Source: Cryptomeria japonica
Taxonomy: Eukaryota; Streptophyta; Pinopsida; Cupressales; Cupressaceae
Length of the DNA: 64,000 nucleotides
Reading direction: 5' to 3'
Assembly: GCF_030272615.1 (NCBI RefSeq)
Contig: NC_081406.1
Span: 141,082,361-141,146,360, forward strand
Below are positions 11,363-21,802 of this stretch, in pieces (within the stretch, counting starts at the first letter, position 1; every line of letters begins with the position of its first letter). Position numbers and translations under genes: made by a program. The notes below the pieces were generated by a model. The model did no database searches. It was not told where the DNA came from and was given only the letters and a program-made list of their open reading frames with translations.

Positions 11363-13984
11363 TGTTGGCATTGTGTTGTCATTGATGTCAACTAGTATAG
11401 AAGGATAACCAGTATAGGAGAAGAGTTAATGTGTTGTCATTGGTGACCATCAGTATGCAGAAGAATGAACTGGTATGTACCAGAATGCTAGTGTTGTAGT
11501 TAGAAGATCGGTTAGTAAAAGGTTGTTGGTATAGTGATGCATGCAACGGGCATGAAAGATAAGGCATAGTGGGAGGCTAAGTGTGATGAAGAGGTGGAAT
11601 ATTACTTGAATCACATCAACACTAGAAGTGATTTGTGCAGGCTACTAGATTGCTAGTATGATGCTAACTTGTAGAACTCCAACTGGATGAAGAAGCTATC
11701 ACATGTTATGTGATAGGTTGACAGAGTAAGATGCTTCTGTGAGAAAGATGACATATGGAAAGATACTAGGACATATGTCAAGTTGAAGATATATCCTCCC
11801 CTCGGTAAAGTTAAACTTGTACTGACAGAATGATTCCTTGAAAATAGGCAGGTGATTGAATGCAGAGACCAGATGAACAAGTGGAAAATGAGAAAGCCTC
11901 CAGAGCATGAGATCAGAAATGCACAATAGATAAGAAAGTGAAAACAAGGTGTGTTATCGAGATAGTGAAGGAAGAATGAAGAGTTGAGATGGTGTGTTTT
12001 TCATCTTGACAAATCAGTTGAGAGGAGAACCGATTAGATGAAGAAGGATTCTTGTGAGTCTGCAGGAACATACATGGTGATACTAGGAAATAGATGAAGG
12101 TTGGTGTAGAACAGTTGGAGTTTGATGACTTCGTGTCATCAATGTGTCTCATCGGCAAGAAGGAAAGTATGTTGTCCACCAGAAGACACATCTATCAGAA
12201 TTTGCATTGGTGATAGTTGACATGTTATGTCAACCAGTGAAACATCAAAGAAGAGACAAGGAAGATAAGGCTCTCACCTGATAAAGAGGAGTGCAACAAA
12301 CTAAAGGATAATGAGAGTTGAGTTGATGAGTTTGTCACTCTAACAAAATGGTGAAGATGTGACTCAGTCTAATGACCCTTGAGGCTCTACAATAGCACAC
12401 ATGGAGATACCAGGATGCAGATTGAAAAAGGTGTTGCCTCGGTGCATTATGTTGAAGGTTGATGACATGGTGTCATCAAGAGTGTTTACCGGTATGTAAG
12501 TCCACTAGTAATATGGACAAGGTGCAGATGCAAAAGACTTCCCACCTGATGAGAATGAGAATGCTATGGATAGACATGTCTGGTGACCGATTAAGGTATA
12601 TCACTGGTAGTTCAACAAAGAGCAGATTTGAAGGTTAACCGGTAAAAGTGTGGGATACCGGCACAGTTAGTGAACCGACGGAAAAGAAGAACCAATTGAG
12701 TGTTTGGTTGGTGATCCTATCTAAACTAACACAAATGTATGAGCTAGTAGTTGGTTGACAAAGATGCCACATGGAGTTAAGGTGGTGCACTTGCATGCAG
12801 CAGTAGATGGAGTGTGCACTGACGAGGTTGTTGTAGAGTTGGTTGATATTAATGGTAGACCCCATAAATCATGGGATGTGTTGCATAGGTGTGCAGCTTG
12901 AGGAAGGTTGAATAGAGGTGATCAATGGATGCATCGATCAATGCAGAGTGTCTAGGTACAAAATGAGGTTGGCGATGAAATGTGCAAACCATTAATGGTG
13001 ACTAATCTTGTGTCTCATCGATTGACTGTCCATGTTTGCTAAAAATAGAAAACATGGTTTTGAAGGCACATTAATGATGGTGATGTGCAAATAGCTATTC
13101 AAGAGATCAAATCAGATAAGATCTTATTGGGTTTGGTTTTCCTCAAGGTTGATGAGGAAACCCTAACCACCTATGATTTGAATTGGCTTTTTGTGGGAAG
13201 ACTGGGCTATAAATATGCAAGACAAAGATATTGTTAAGTATTGTTGGATGGGAGAATATAGAATTGTTGTGAAGTGATTGAGTGCTACATGAGAGATTTA
13301 GATTAGTCAGAGGAAAAATAGTAGAAGATAACAATGATTGAGTAAGTGAAGGTTAAACTAGTGATAGGGTTTAACAGAGGGTTTAACTGGTATGGTTTGA
13401 GCAACTGGTATAGTAGCTAGATTGCATCAAGGAAGATAACTAGTAGGTGATTGTAGTGATAGGAAGACAATAGAGGGTGTTGAAGTGCAACATAGTAAAG
13501 GAGAGATTCAGCAAAGCAGATGTAGAGTAAAGTATCTGGTAGAGTGTAAACTAGTAAACCAGGAAAAGAGAGAGAGGTGAACTAGTGCAGCAGAGAAGGT
13601 GTCTCACCGACAAAGTGAAGTATATGAAATGGTTGCAAGATCCACTTTTAATAGTATGACCAATTTTGTATTTGAAGCTATCATTGTGATCACTGAGTTG
13701 TAGCTCATTTGGGTTGGTGCCCATAAACTAGCAAGGGTTGTAGCTCCTTTGGGTTGTAGTCCATAAATTAATTAGGGGTTGGTTCTCCTTGGGTTGGTGC
13801 CCTAAATCAGGGGTTGTAGCTCCTTGGGTTGGCACCCTAAACTTTGTAACAAATTTTATTATGAGGCTAGATTGGAGCAGTAGTCTCCAACAACATTTCT
13901 CACTAAGATTTTTCCCATCTTGGGTTTTCCTCGTATGTGCTAGTGTTATGAGATGTCCCTTTATGTGTTCTTGCATTTGTGTTG
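11363..13984 (+). repeat. 5' LTR of B (3' end deleted)
   Basis: About 2.6 kb with no coding signal. A TATA box, TATAAATATG, lies at 13208-13217, and the same box is at 17556-17565 in the other LTR. Four or five imperfect copies of a short 'gttgtagctccttgggttggtgcc'-like motif occur at about 13700-13840. Similarity to 17401-18322 starts at about 13065 and ends at the junction with C near 13985. Confidence 0.8.
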
Positions 13985-13986
13985 TT

Positions 13987-15109
13987 CTGATGGTTCTCTC
14001 AGTGCATCTAGTAAATTTTTTGCATAAGTCTCAAGAATGTTAAGATCTACCTCATATCCCATTTCAGTCACCCAAACAGTCCTAGGGAGTACAACTTCCA
14101 TCCATGTCTCATCTTTCTTGATAACAAAACAAATTTCTTTGTCATATTTGCCCACTATACTTTGTGGTAGTCTTTCTCTAGTTTTCATTTTAGCTTTGAA
14201 AGTTTTAAAGTATTCAATTATGTTGTTGTCCTTTATAGTTCCCATGCCAGTAAGAGCTTCATGTAATTGTCTTCCTATCGGTATACCATATCCAAAGTCT
14301 TTAGGTCTTGTACTGGGAATTTCCCTAGTGAAATACAACATCAAGCATACCAAAAGACTTCCAAAATGGAATGTCCCTTTCTTATCTCCTTTAATATTTT
14401 TCAAATTGTCAATAAGTTCATCTTTTAGCCATTCACACACATCTATCATTGCATTGTTGTTAACCATCTCATAAGCACTGTTTATACAAAGACTAGAAAT
14501 TGAGTTTAGCCTATTAGTATGTGTGGTCTTGTATCCTAGTACCATACTTACAAATCTCACATTGATGTCCTTGATATTATTCACTCTTAGTTATCTATTG
14601 TCAAATATTTCTCATGTTAGGGTCATCACTTTGTTGTTAGAAAGCTTCTTTGTTTTATCAGGTCTGTTGTCAGTTGAGGGTAAACCAATTACTACCCTAA
14701 TTGCTTGTCAGGTTATTTTGTAGACAGAATCCAACCATAAGAATTCTCCATGTGCTCTACTCAAAACAATTCTTACTACTTCCTCTGGAAATTGAAGAAT
14801 GTTCAGTATCTCCACAAAACCTAGAGTTTCTACGATCTTGTGTTCGGGTTTAACAATGCCATTTTCATCACAAATTACCTTAGTAAACATTTTCATCAAT
14901 TCTTCAAAACCTAGTTCTTCTATTTTGCAATGTATATAAATCCTAGGGTCTTTTGCAAATACTGCACCTTTAGGAATTTTTGAAAATGCCCCTACAGAGT
15001 CATCTTGTTTGGCAATCTCAAGAATTATCTTAAATATGGGCCTAGGGTGTTTCACATTTTCCACAATAGTAGGGTTTGGAATAAACTTGGGAGCAGAATA
15101 AGAAGCCAT
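13987..15109 (-). pseudogene. ORF2 of C, N-terminal 374 codons
   Basis: A single frame from ATG 15109 (M-A-S-Y-S-A-P-K-F) to the deletion junction near 13987. Landmarks shared with D: I-Y-I-H-C-K-I-E-E-L-G near residue 56, V-x-x-V-L-S-R-x-H-G-E-F near residue 110, then W-L-D-S-V-Y-K-I-T, M-V-L-G-Y-K-T-T-H near 200, D-V-C-E-W-L-K-D-E-L, G-T-F-H-F-G, and V-T-E-M-G-Y-E-V near the end. TGA/TAG codons interrupt it at the K-I-T site (about 14708) and twice before 14584, with no frameshift. There is no enzyme motif I recognise. A plant-mobile-domain-like fold is possible but unproven. It has its own putative promoter about 145 bases upstream. Confidence 0.7.
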
Positions 15110-15212
15110 TGAAAAATACCTTTAGCTACCTAAAAATATTCTGAATGCTTGAAGAAATCACTTCACACCTTTGCCTTGAATGCCTTTTCTCTATTTTCGC
15201 ACTCTCTACTAA

Positions 15213-15259
15213 TTTGAATGCTCGGTGAGTCAAAAATGAGGGAAATTAGCTATTTTATA
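15213..15259 (-). promoter_or_regulatory. Putative internal promoter of ORF2 in C
   Basis: On the minus strand TATAAAATA (15251-15259) lies about 25-30 bases before a 16-base block (plus strand tttgaatgctcggtga, 15213-15228). That block is identical in D at 59465-59480, where a TATA box stands at the same spacing. ORF2's ATG follows 100 bases later. The arrangement fits a TATA box plus transcription start; it is inferred from conservation only. Confidence 0.5.
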
Positions 15260-15412
15260 ATAACATTTCTCTTACCAACCATATTCAATGCTCACTGGTT
15301 AAGTAAAAACTTAACACATCTGTCGGTAAAGAAGAAATCTATTGTCTCACTATCGACTGAGGGTAATCTACATGATTTTCAACTTGCTGCAATACCCCCA
15401 AAGGGTTACTTC

Positions 15413-16509
15413 TTAGTTGGATGAAGAATCTCCTACCGATGGAGGATTACTCTGTTCTACTGATATAGAGATAGTTTCATCAACATTCTGATCTCTCTTC
15501 CTAATCCAGTGTTTCAAAAATTCTTTCTTTACCTCATCTACCTTTTCTTTGCCTTTCAAACTGGATCCTTTATTGTTTATCGGTGAAGTCTTGCTTCTAC
15601 AAAATTTAGCAATATGTCTAATTTTGTTACAAGCATAACAAGTCACATTATTCCTCTGAATAGCCTTTCCATATCCTATGTTCTGCATTGATTAGATAAG
15701 TGTACATATCTTCCACAAACATAACATTTCACATTCATTCTACAATTTTCTGAATTATGACCAACTTTGTTGCATTTGGAACATTGACCGGTGGGTGCAT
15801 TAATATTCTAATTGTTTCTAAATCTACATTGATTTGCTCTATGACCATATTTGTTGCAATTGAAACATTTGCCATTAAACTTATAAGCACTAGGTTATCT
15901 TACCAGTTTGTTCTGATCTAGATTGTTTGCAGTGTTGGAACATTCTCCAACTTCAAATCCAAACCCATTTGTATCTCCATTAGGTTTCTAACTTTTCAAC
16001 ATGTCATCAATCTCCTCTAAACTTTTCTTGAATATCTCTTTGTGTTGATTTGCAGTAGCCAACTCATTTTCTAGAATTTCCTTTTGTCTCATAAGCTCAG
16101 TTTTATCATGTTGCATGTGAATCAGATTTGTCTTCAACATATCATTTTCATGACTAAGTCTTATATTTTCATTTCCAGCATCATTGAGTCTCCTAGTCAA
16201 GTCTTCTTCATTCTTTTTCCTATCTTCAATGTCTTTACAAAACCTCATAGTCATATCTTGCATTTCATTCTTCATAATATTGTTTTCTTGTCTCAACTTG
16301 TTTGCAAGTTCTCTAAGTGTTTCTTTTTCATCATCCTTATTCTACATATAAAGTTCTTTTCTCTTATTCTTTGCAATAACTAGGTTATTTTAAAGTGCCA
16401 AAATGAATTCTTGAGTAGTTTTAAGTTCATCCTCCAATCTGATGTTCTTCACTTTTTCTACATCATTGTCTACAAGAGCTCCTTCCAATTGTTTCCTTAA
16501 GTTCTCCAT
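15413..16509 (-). pseudogene. gag: Gag of C: coiled coil plus four CCHC knuckles
   Basis: ATG 16509 begins M-E-N-L-R-K-Q-L-E. About 170 residues of heptad-rich, highly charged sequence predict a coiled coil (R-Q-E-N-N-I-M-K-N-E-M-Q and on, 15988-16296). Then comes G-D-T-N-G-F-G-F-E-V-G-E, equivalent to the D-T-I-G-L-G-F-E-E segment of E's Gag. Four zinc knuckles follow: C-F-N-C-N-K-Y-G-H, C-S-K-C-N-K-V-G-H, C-Y-V-C-G-R-Y-V-H and C-Y-A-C-N-K-I-R-H, each with a final Cys. The UBN2 core of ordinary copia Gag is absent. Several in-frame stops and at least one frameshift break it. It probably binds element RNA. Confidence 0.75.
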
Positions 16510-16580
16510 CTGTACCAGTGTCATAATATTCCTCAAGTTGTTAGGCTTTTGAAAATAGAGGACCAAGCTCTGATACCAAT

Positions 16581-17400
16581 TGCTAGAATTAATGACAGTC
16601 CTATAGACACTAAGAGGGGGGTGAATCAGTGTCTAACCGGTTTACAGAATATTTAAACTTATTAAGAACTTTGTATCCCAAAATAGTGTACCGGTAAATA
16701 AGATTTAATGTAGCAAATGAGAATAATAGAGACAACATAGAAAACACACCATAACACAAGATATTTAACGATGAAACCCAGTGTGGGAAAAACCTTGGTG
16801 GGATTTTTGACCCACAATATTCGCTCACTAGCCAATGAATAAATATTACTTACAATGAGGGGCTTGCACATGTAGGAAGGTTAGTAGCCTAGAGCTCACT
16901 ACTCAATCACAAAATAGAAGTCTCACTGACTTAGAAAATGGATTATCAAAATCCAATATAATATATTGCTTCAAATCAACATCAACTATGCCAGGTTCAG
17001 TACGGGTTTAAGCTCAATCTATTACCAAAAACCTTCGCTGTCAACTATATCACCTTATACAAAAATATCATCTATATCCACTCTCTCTATCATATATCTT
17101 CTCTCAAAATAACCTATAAGATCTCATACATATATATATGAGTCTTTTATAGTATGCCATGTTGACTTTTACAAAAGATAATTACAATATAAAACAATAA
17201 ACAAATGTTTATTCCATGTCAACTTAAATGTTGGTATGCATTATTTCCACTATCGGTGAAGTGCCTGCCGATGAATGTAGAAGTCTATTGCCAGTGCTGA
17301 TAACTGCCGGTAAGGTTGACAGATGATTTCCAGTTGGTTGCCAGTTGGTTGCCATCAATGACAACATCAACTATTCTCATAAGAGTGTAGAATGCCAACA
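16581..17400 (-). repeat. 5' LTR of C
   Basis: 820 bp. On the minus strand it starts TGTTGGCATTCTACACTC and ends in AATTCTAGCA next to the primer site. It contains a TATATATATG-type TATA region near 17125 and the G-rich (minus: C-rich) tract GAGGGGGGTGAATCAG at 16614. It is related to the LTR of D in the last 60 bases. Confidence 0.8.
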
Positions 17401-18463
17401 CGTTAATGGCAGTGATGTACAGATAGTTGTCTGAGAGATCAGATCGAATAAGATCTGATTGGATTTGGTTTTCCTTGAGGTTGATGAGGAAACCTAACCG
17501 CCAGGAAACCCTAACCGCCTGTGATTTGAAATGGATTTTGGTGGGAAGACTGGGCTATAAATATGCAAGCCAAAGATATTGGTAGGTGCTACTGGATGGG
17601 AGAATATAGAGCTGATGTGAAGTGATTGAGTGTTGCATGAGAGAGTTAAATCAGTCAGAGGGAAAATAGTAGAAGATAACAGTGACTGAGTAAGTGAAGG
17701 TTAAACCGGTGATAAGGTTTAACAGAGGGTTGAACTGGTATAGCAGCTAGATTGCATCGGGGAAGATAACTAGTAGGTGCTTGTACCGGAAGGAAGACAA
17801 CAGAGGGTGTTGAAGTGCAACATAGCAAAGGAGAGATTTGGCAAAGCAGATGTAGAGTAAATTTTCTAGTAGAGTGTAATATGGTAAAGCAATATAAGAG
17901 ACAAAGGTGAACCGGTGCAACAAAGAAGGTGTCTCACCGACAAAGTGAAGTATATGAAATGGTTGCAAGATTCACTTGTAATAGTATGACCACTTTTGTA
18001 TTTGAAGCTATCATTTTGATCACTGAGTTGTAGCTCAGTGCAGGGGTTGTAGCTCCTTTGAGTTGGTGTCCATAAACTAGCAGGGGTTGGAGCTCCTTTG
18101 GGTTGTAGCCCATAAATCAATTAGGGGTTGGTTCTCCTTGGGTTGGTGCCCTAAATTAGGGGTTTTAGCTCCTTGGATTGGTGTCCTAAACTAAAAATAG
18201 GTTTCATTGTGAGACTAGATTGGAGCAGTAATCTCCAACAACATTTCTCACCGTTATTTTTCCCATCTTGGGTTTCTCTCATATCTACTGGTGTTATGAG
18301 ATGTCCCTTTGTGTGTGATTGCATTTATGTTGGTCTCCCGAATAACCGGTAAGTCTACATTGAGTTAGAATCTGAGAACTGGTATACTCACATAGGATAG
18401 TTAAAGGGAAAAGGTTGAGAACCACTGATTCAACCCCCTCTCAGCGGTGCATTGTGTCTAACA
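17401..18463 (+). repeat. 3' LTR of B, distal part
   Basis: Parallels 13065-13984 and extends 140 bases further to GTCTAACA. TATA box at 17556-17565. Mini-repeats lie at about 18025-18190 and the tract ATTCAACCCCCTCTCAG near 18428. Confidence 0.82.
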
Positions 18464-18468
18464 ATTAG

Positions 18469-18760
18469 ATGACCAAAAGTGATATGAAATGAGCTATTAC
18501 TAATGTTAGTAAAGTGGATTAATGTTTTGGTTAAATGGCATTTGAGTTTCAGATATATTACATTGTTATATTGGTATTCTAGTCAACCAATAAACTTGAC
18601 AGTATAGTTGCAATTTTTGTTACAGTGTTTAAACTGGTTAGTTCAGTGAATGGTTTATGAGTTGGGATTAAGTTTGGTGAAAGTTTAGTTTGTTTTCTAT
18701 CTACTAATTCACCCCCCTCTTAGTAGTTGACCGGATCCTTATTGATTCATCATATCATCA
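18469..18760 (+). repeat. 3' LTR of A, last part
   Basis: Matches the last 290 bases of the 5' LTR (3830-4124) and ends CATCA. The next five bases, ATTGA, are A's right-hand target duplication, and ORF2 of I continues from there. Confidence 0.86.
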
Positions 18761-20350
18761 ATTGAAGCATTGATTGATGTTGTTCCGGAGAAAGGCAATA
18801 AGAGGAAAGAACCAGAAATATTCATTGAGCCTATTACAGTAAAGTTTGCATCAGATGATGACACACCCCTGGAATTTAAAAGGGTAATAAGGAAGAAAAC
18901 TAGAGAAACTAAGGTAGAATCTAAGAAGCAACCGGTTAGGAAAGTTACTATCAAGGTACTGGCACAAAAGAAAGCACCAAAAGAAACACCTTCAGCCCCA
19001 TCCGGTACTGGAAGGAGGAAGAAGAAGGATGACATTGATCTGGCAATTGAAACTAGTAATGTAACTATCATTCCACCAAAGACTTGTGCAGAGTTAGTTG
19101 ATGAAATTACTAAAGATAGTATATTAAAGAATGTATAGTTCTATTATGAGCACTTAGATAATGATGAACAAAGAGAAGTAGAAGAAGTAGTTTTGTTATA
19201 TTTGGATATTTATAAGAAAGCCTTGTTAGAAATTGAAGACCAAATACCAACATAGTTGTATGACATGTTAGATGCTAGGAGATTATCAACAATGCAAGAG
19301 GACATGCGTATAAAGATTCAAGAGATGTTATATGTTTGCGTTTCTATTGCTCCAGAGGAGATGGAAAGACACTTGAAGTTGCAGATAGGAAATTTTTTAA
19401 CAACCAACATAGAACAATCAGTCTTATGTTAGGTAGGGTCAATGAGATAATCAAGGAGACACACAATGCATGGGTAAAGTTCTTTGAAGATAATCATGGT
19501 TTTTTATACTTCACCAAAATCTAAGATAGATACTGCAGACATCCCAGTTGAAGGGAAGGGTAAAGCTATTATGGGTACTTCACCCTCAATTTTGAAAAAT
19601 ATTAAGATAGTGGAAATTGAGCCCCTGGTAGATATAAATGAACAAAATAATGTTGAGATACGAGAATATACAAAGAGTGTAAAGGTTGATAATGTATAGG
19701 TTACTAATGTTGAGGACAATAGTCCTCTAGATCAAATTATACAGGATGAGGTCATAGTTCCTAGGGAGGAACTGACAGTTACTAAGGCTGCACCAAGTGG
19801 CGAAGCCACCGGTGCAAGTGAGGAATCTATAAAGGTTAAATCATTAGAGGAGAAGAAAGAGGAATCTGACAGGAAACCGATAGTGATTCCATCATTGTTG
19901 TCAATTGACACCTCACAGGTTGAAAATAAAAGCATAACCGAGATGAGTTCTATTGAACTCATGATGATGGTTGCATAGAAAAATGATGAAGGAAGGATCT
20001 ATGGATAAAGGTATTATTGATCAGTCTATCATTGTTTTGCATAGACTTGTCCTAGAATCTAAATTTGGCAATGAAGTGAGCCCATCCAGAAATCTTAAGA
20101 TAATCACTAAAAATATTTCAAATGATTTTTAGTCCTTGTAGCAGATATCAAACCAAAAAGCACTAGAAAGATTCACACAAGCAAAGAGAGCTATATTTGA
20201 TCAAATGATTGTCTGAAAGGAAGGAAATCAATGATAAGTTGAAATTAATAGATAATTTTTTAAGGCAGTGTACTAATATCTATAGAGTATGTTGTAACAT
20301 GGTTTTTCTCACAACTAAGATAGATAAAAAGATTAAGGACAATCAGGGGG
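18761..20350 (+). pseudogene. ORF2 of element I, middle and C-terminal part
   Basis: Continues the frame broken at 215. A basic region holds F-K-R-V-I-R-K-K (about 18875), which is F-K-R-V-I-R-K-R in D. Next are a Lys/Pro-rich stretch, a helical block (A-E-L-V-D-E-I-T-K-D; Y-L-D-I-Y-K-K-A-L around 19205 against L-D-I-Y-K-K-F-L in D), and an acidic Ser/Glu-rich segment (19700-19970). From about 20100 the frame decays. It has TAG/TAA stops at 19136, 19253, 19697 and later, and a frameshift near 19440. There is no known catalytic motif. Together with D it shows ORF2 is one long protein: folded N-terminus, basic middle, acidic and coiled C-terminus. Confidence 0.65.
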
Positions 20351-20981
20351 AGATTGCAGTATAGCCAATTCTTTTGATGGATTGAATTCATTGACTACAC
20401 CCATTGATGGTCATATTTTGGTTTTGGAAGCCCAAGTTTTTTCCCTTGAGAGGGAAAAAGATAAAATCACAAGGAGAACCAAAAATCTTAGAGGATTTGT
20501 GAGTCCCCGGTTGGATTCATTAAGTGTACATAAGGAGTGTATAGGTATGGTTGGTAAGCCCACACTGGTGGAGTTAAATGAGAAAGAGTCATTTGACCAT
20601 GTGCTATATGGACTTGTATCTATTTATGGCACTTTCAAATCTGGTTGGGATACTTATCTAGAGCTTTTGGAGAAGCCCTATCTAGAAATTTTCAAACATA
20701 TTCATTGTACAGTCTTTTTCATTGTTCATCCCAGTTTTTTGATTTTTGGTATTATTTTTAGAATTTTTGATGGCATTGATGTCAAAGGGGGAGAGATATT
20801 GATGTGAAAAATAAAAAGAGGAAGTTGTATACATTAGGGGGAGAATAGGTGGAAAATATTCAGGAGATATGGAGTATTTTGGATATTCAGCTCAAGGGGA
20901 GCAGGCTCAGGATGGAACTGGCAGTTGGAAACCATGATCATTTTTCACATGAGTGTTGCCATCAATGCCAAAGGGGGAGAT
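20351..20981 (+). other. 3' region of element I with repeated purine tracts
   Basis: No convincing gene. GGGGGAG-type tracts occur at 20345, 20787, 20837 and 20971. The last (AAAGGGGGAGATT, 20970-20982) abuts the LTR start TGTTGG and is the functional polypurine tract by position. The block 'ccatcaatgccaaaggggg' before it matches element D (reverse of 55917-55935). Confidence 0.6.
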
Positions 20982-21802
20982 TGTTGGAAATTGAAACTCA
21001 ATTGGTTGGTTTAAATATGTTTACATTTATGGTAACATGGCAACTTGTTCCGACTTCATATTTTGGTTCAAGTGTGTATCAATAGGCACTTCACCAACAC
21101 CGACACCGATAGGTTCGATAGATTTATTTGGTTACCGATAATGTAGGCCGACATGGTTTAGAATCAGGTTATCGGTATTTGAGACTGACATCATTTGGAT
21201 TTGGTATCGGCAATTTTTTTGATATTCATGTTTTATGTTATCTAGCCAACATGTGTATTCATATCGTAAATATCTTTGTAAGCCGACATAAGGCATGATG
21301 AATTGTAAAGGGTATATAGGTAAGTTGGTTAGATCATTTTGTGTAAGGGATTGATAAGTGAATATGATAATGTTATGTAATGCATAATATATGAGAGAGA
21401 TCATGTATGTGAGGATATTCATGTAAAGGGGTATTCCAATAAAGGGTTTAGGGTTTTAGACTGGAACAGATAGAGCTTAACTGGAACTGTATTCAGGTAT
21501 AGAAGATGCTATCTTTTCATTTCAACCATTTCTTTGGATTGTAGTCTAGATTTGTATGTAGTGAGTGAGGCTCCTTTTCTGATTGATCAATATGCTCTAG
21601 TCTATAAGCCTTCTTGCAAGTGCAGGCCCCTGTATTTTATAATATCTCTTCATATGGCTAGTGAATTGATATTGTGGGTCACAAATCCTACCGTGGTTTT
21701 TCCTCTTTGAGGTTTTCCATGTATAACTTTGTGTGTTATGGTATTCATTTATGTGATTGGCTTATTGGTTTCTTTACTTCTTTCAATTCTATATGTATCG
21801 GT
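20982..21802 (+). repeat. 3' LTR of element I, first part
   Basis: Starts TGTTGGAAATTGAAACTC after the polypurine tract and is cut at 21802 by H. It resumes at 34576. Without H the LTR is about 925 bp. Confidence 0.78.

Larger units (their letters stand above)
13985..17400 (-). mobile_element. Element C: gag+ORF2 LTR element, 3' part deleted
   Basis: Minus-strand element. Its 5' LTR is 16581-17400 (TGTTGGCATT... to ...TAGCA), the primer site TGGTATCAGAGC reads on the minus strand at 16567-16578, then gag (16509 to 15413) and the N-terminal half of ORF2 (15109 to 13987). The rest of ORF2, the polypurine tract and the 3' LTR were lost in the deletion that also shortened B. The right flank is CGTTA (17401-17405) in B's LTR, and the intact B copy has CATTA there. 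No pol domains are present between the primer site and the breakpoint. Confidence 0.82.
11363..18463 (+). mobile_element. Element B: rearranged SIRE-like LTR element in A's 3' LTR
   Basis: Starts TGTTGGCATTGTGTTGTC and ends GTGTCTAACA, flanked by a perfect ATTAG duplication (11358-11362 and 18464-18468). It consists of a long 5' LTR (11363-13984, its last 140 bases missing), then element C, then the last 1.06 kb of the 3' LTR (17401-18463). The simplest history has C inserting into B's 3' LTR. One deletion then removed the end of the 5' LTR, all of B's interior, the start of the 3' LTR and the left part of C. The LTR start and the 'gggttggtgcc' mini-repeats match the LTR of E, so B and E are one family. 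No B coding sequence remains. Confidence 0.82.
216..18760 (+). mobile_element. Element A: Ty1/copia retrotransposon, nested host of L, K and B/C
   Basis: Plus-strand copia element with TGTTGG...CATCA LTRs. The 5' LTR is 216-4124 (interrupted by L) and the 3' LTR is 10264-11362 plus 18469-18760 (interrupted by B). Without insertions the LTRs are about 1.41 and 1.39 kb. Flanking bases are ATTAA (211-215) and ATTGA (18761-18765), a 5-bp duplication with one transition. The domain order gag, protease, integrase, reverse transcriptase, RNase H is diagnostic for Ty1/copia. Coding parts carry stops and frameshifts, so the copy is dead. It sits in ORF2 of element I. Confidence 0.88.

Noticed and set aside
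14037-14474. Plus-strand frame of 145 codons opposite ORF2 of C
   Set aside because: The minus strand matches ORF2 of D and J; the plus frame is an antisense shadow.
13985-15109. ORF2 as a host gene disrupted by transposons
   Set aside because: The same gene lies between gag and LTR in at least four independent elements, so it belongs to the element.
18739-19071. Minus-strand frame of 110 codons opposite ORF2 of I
   Set aside because: Shadow of the homologous ORF2 coding strand; no similarity to anything else in the window.
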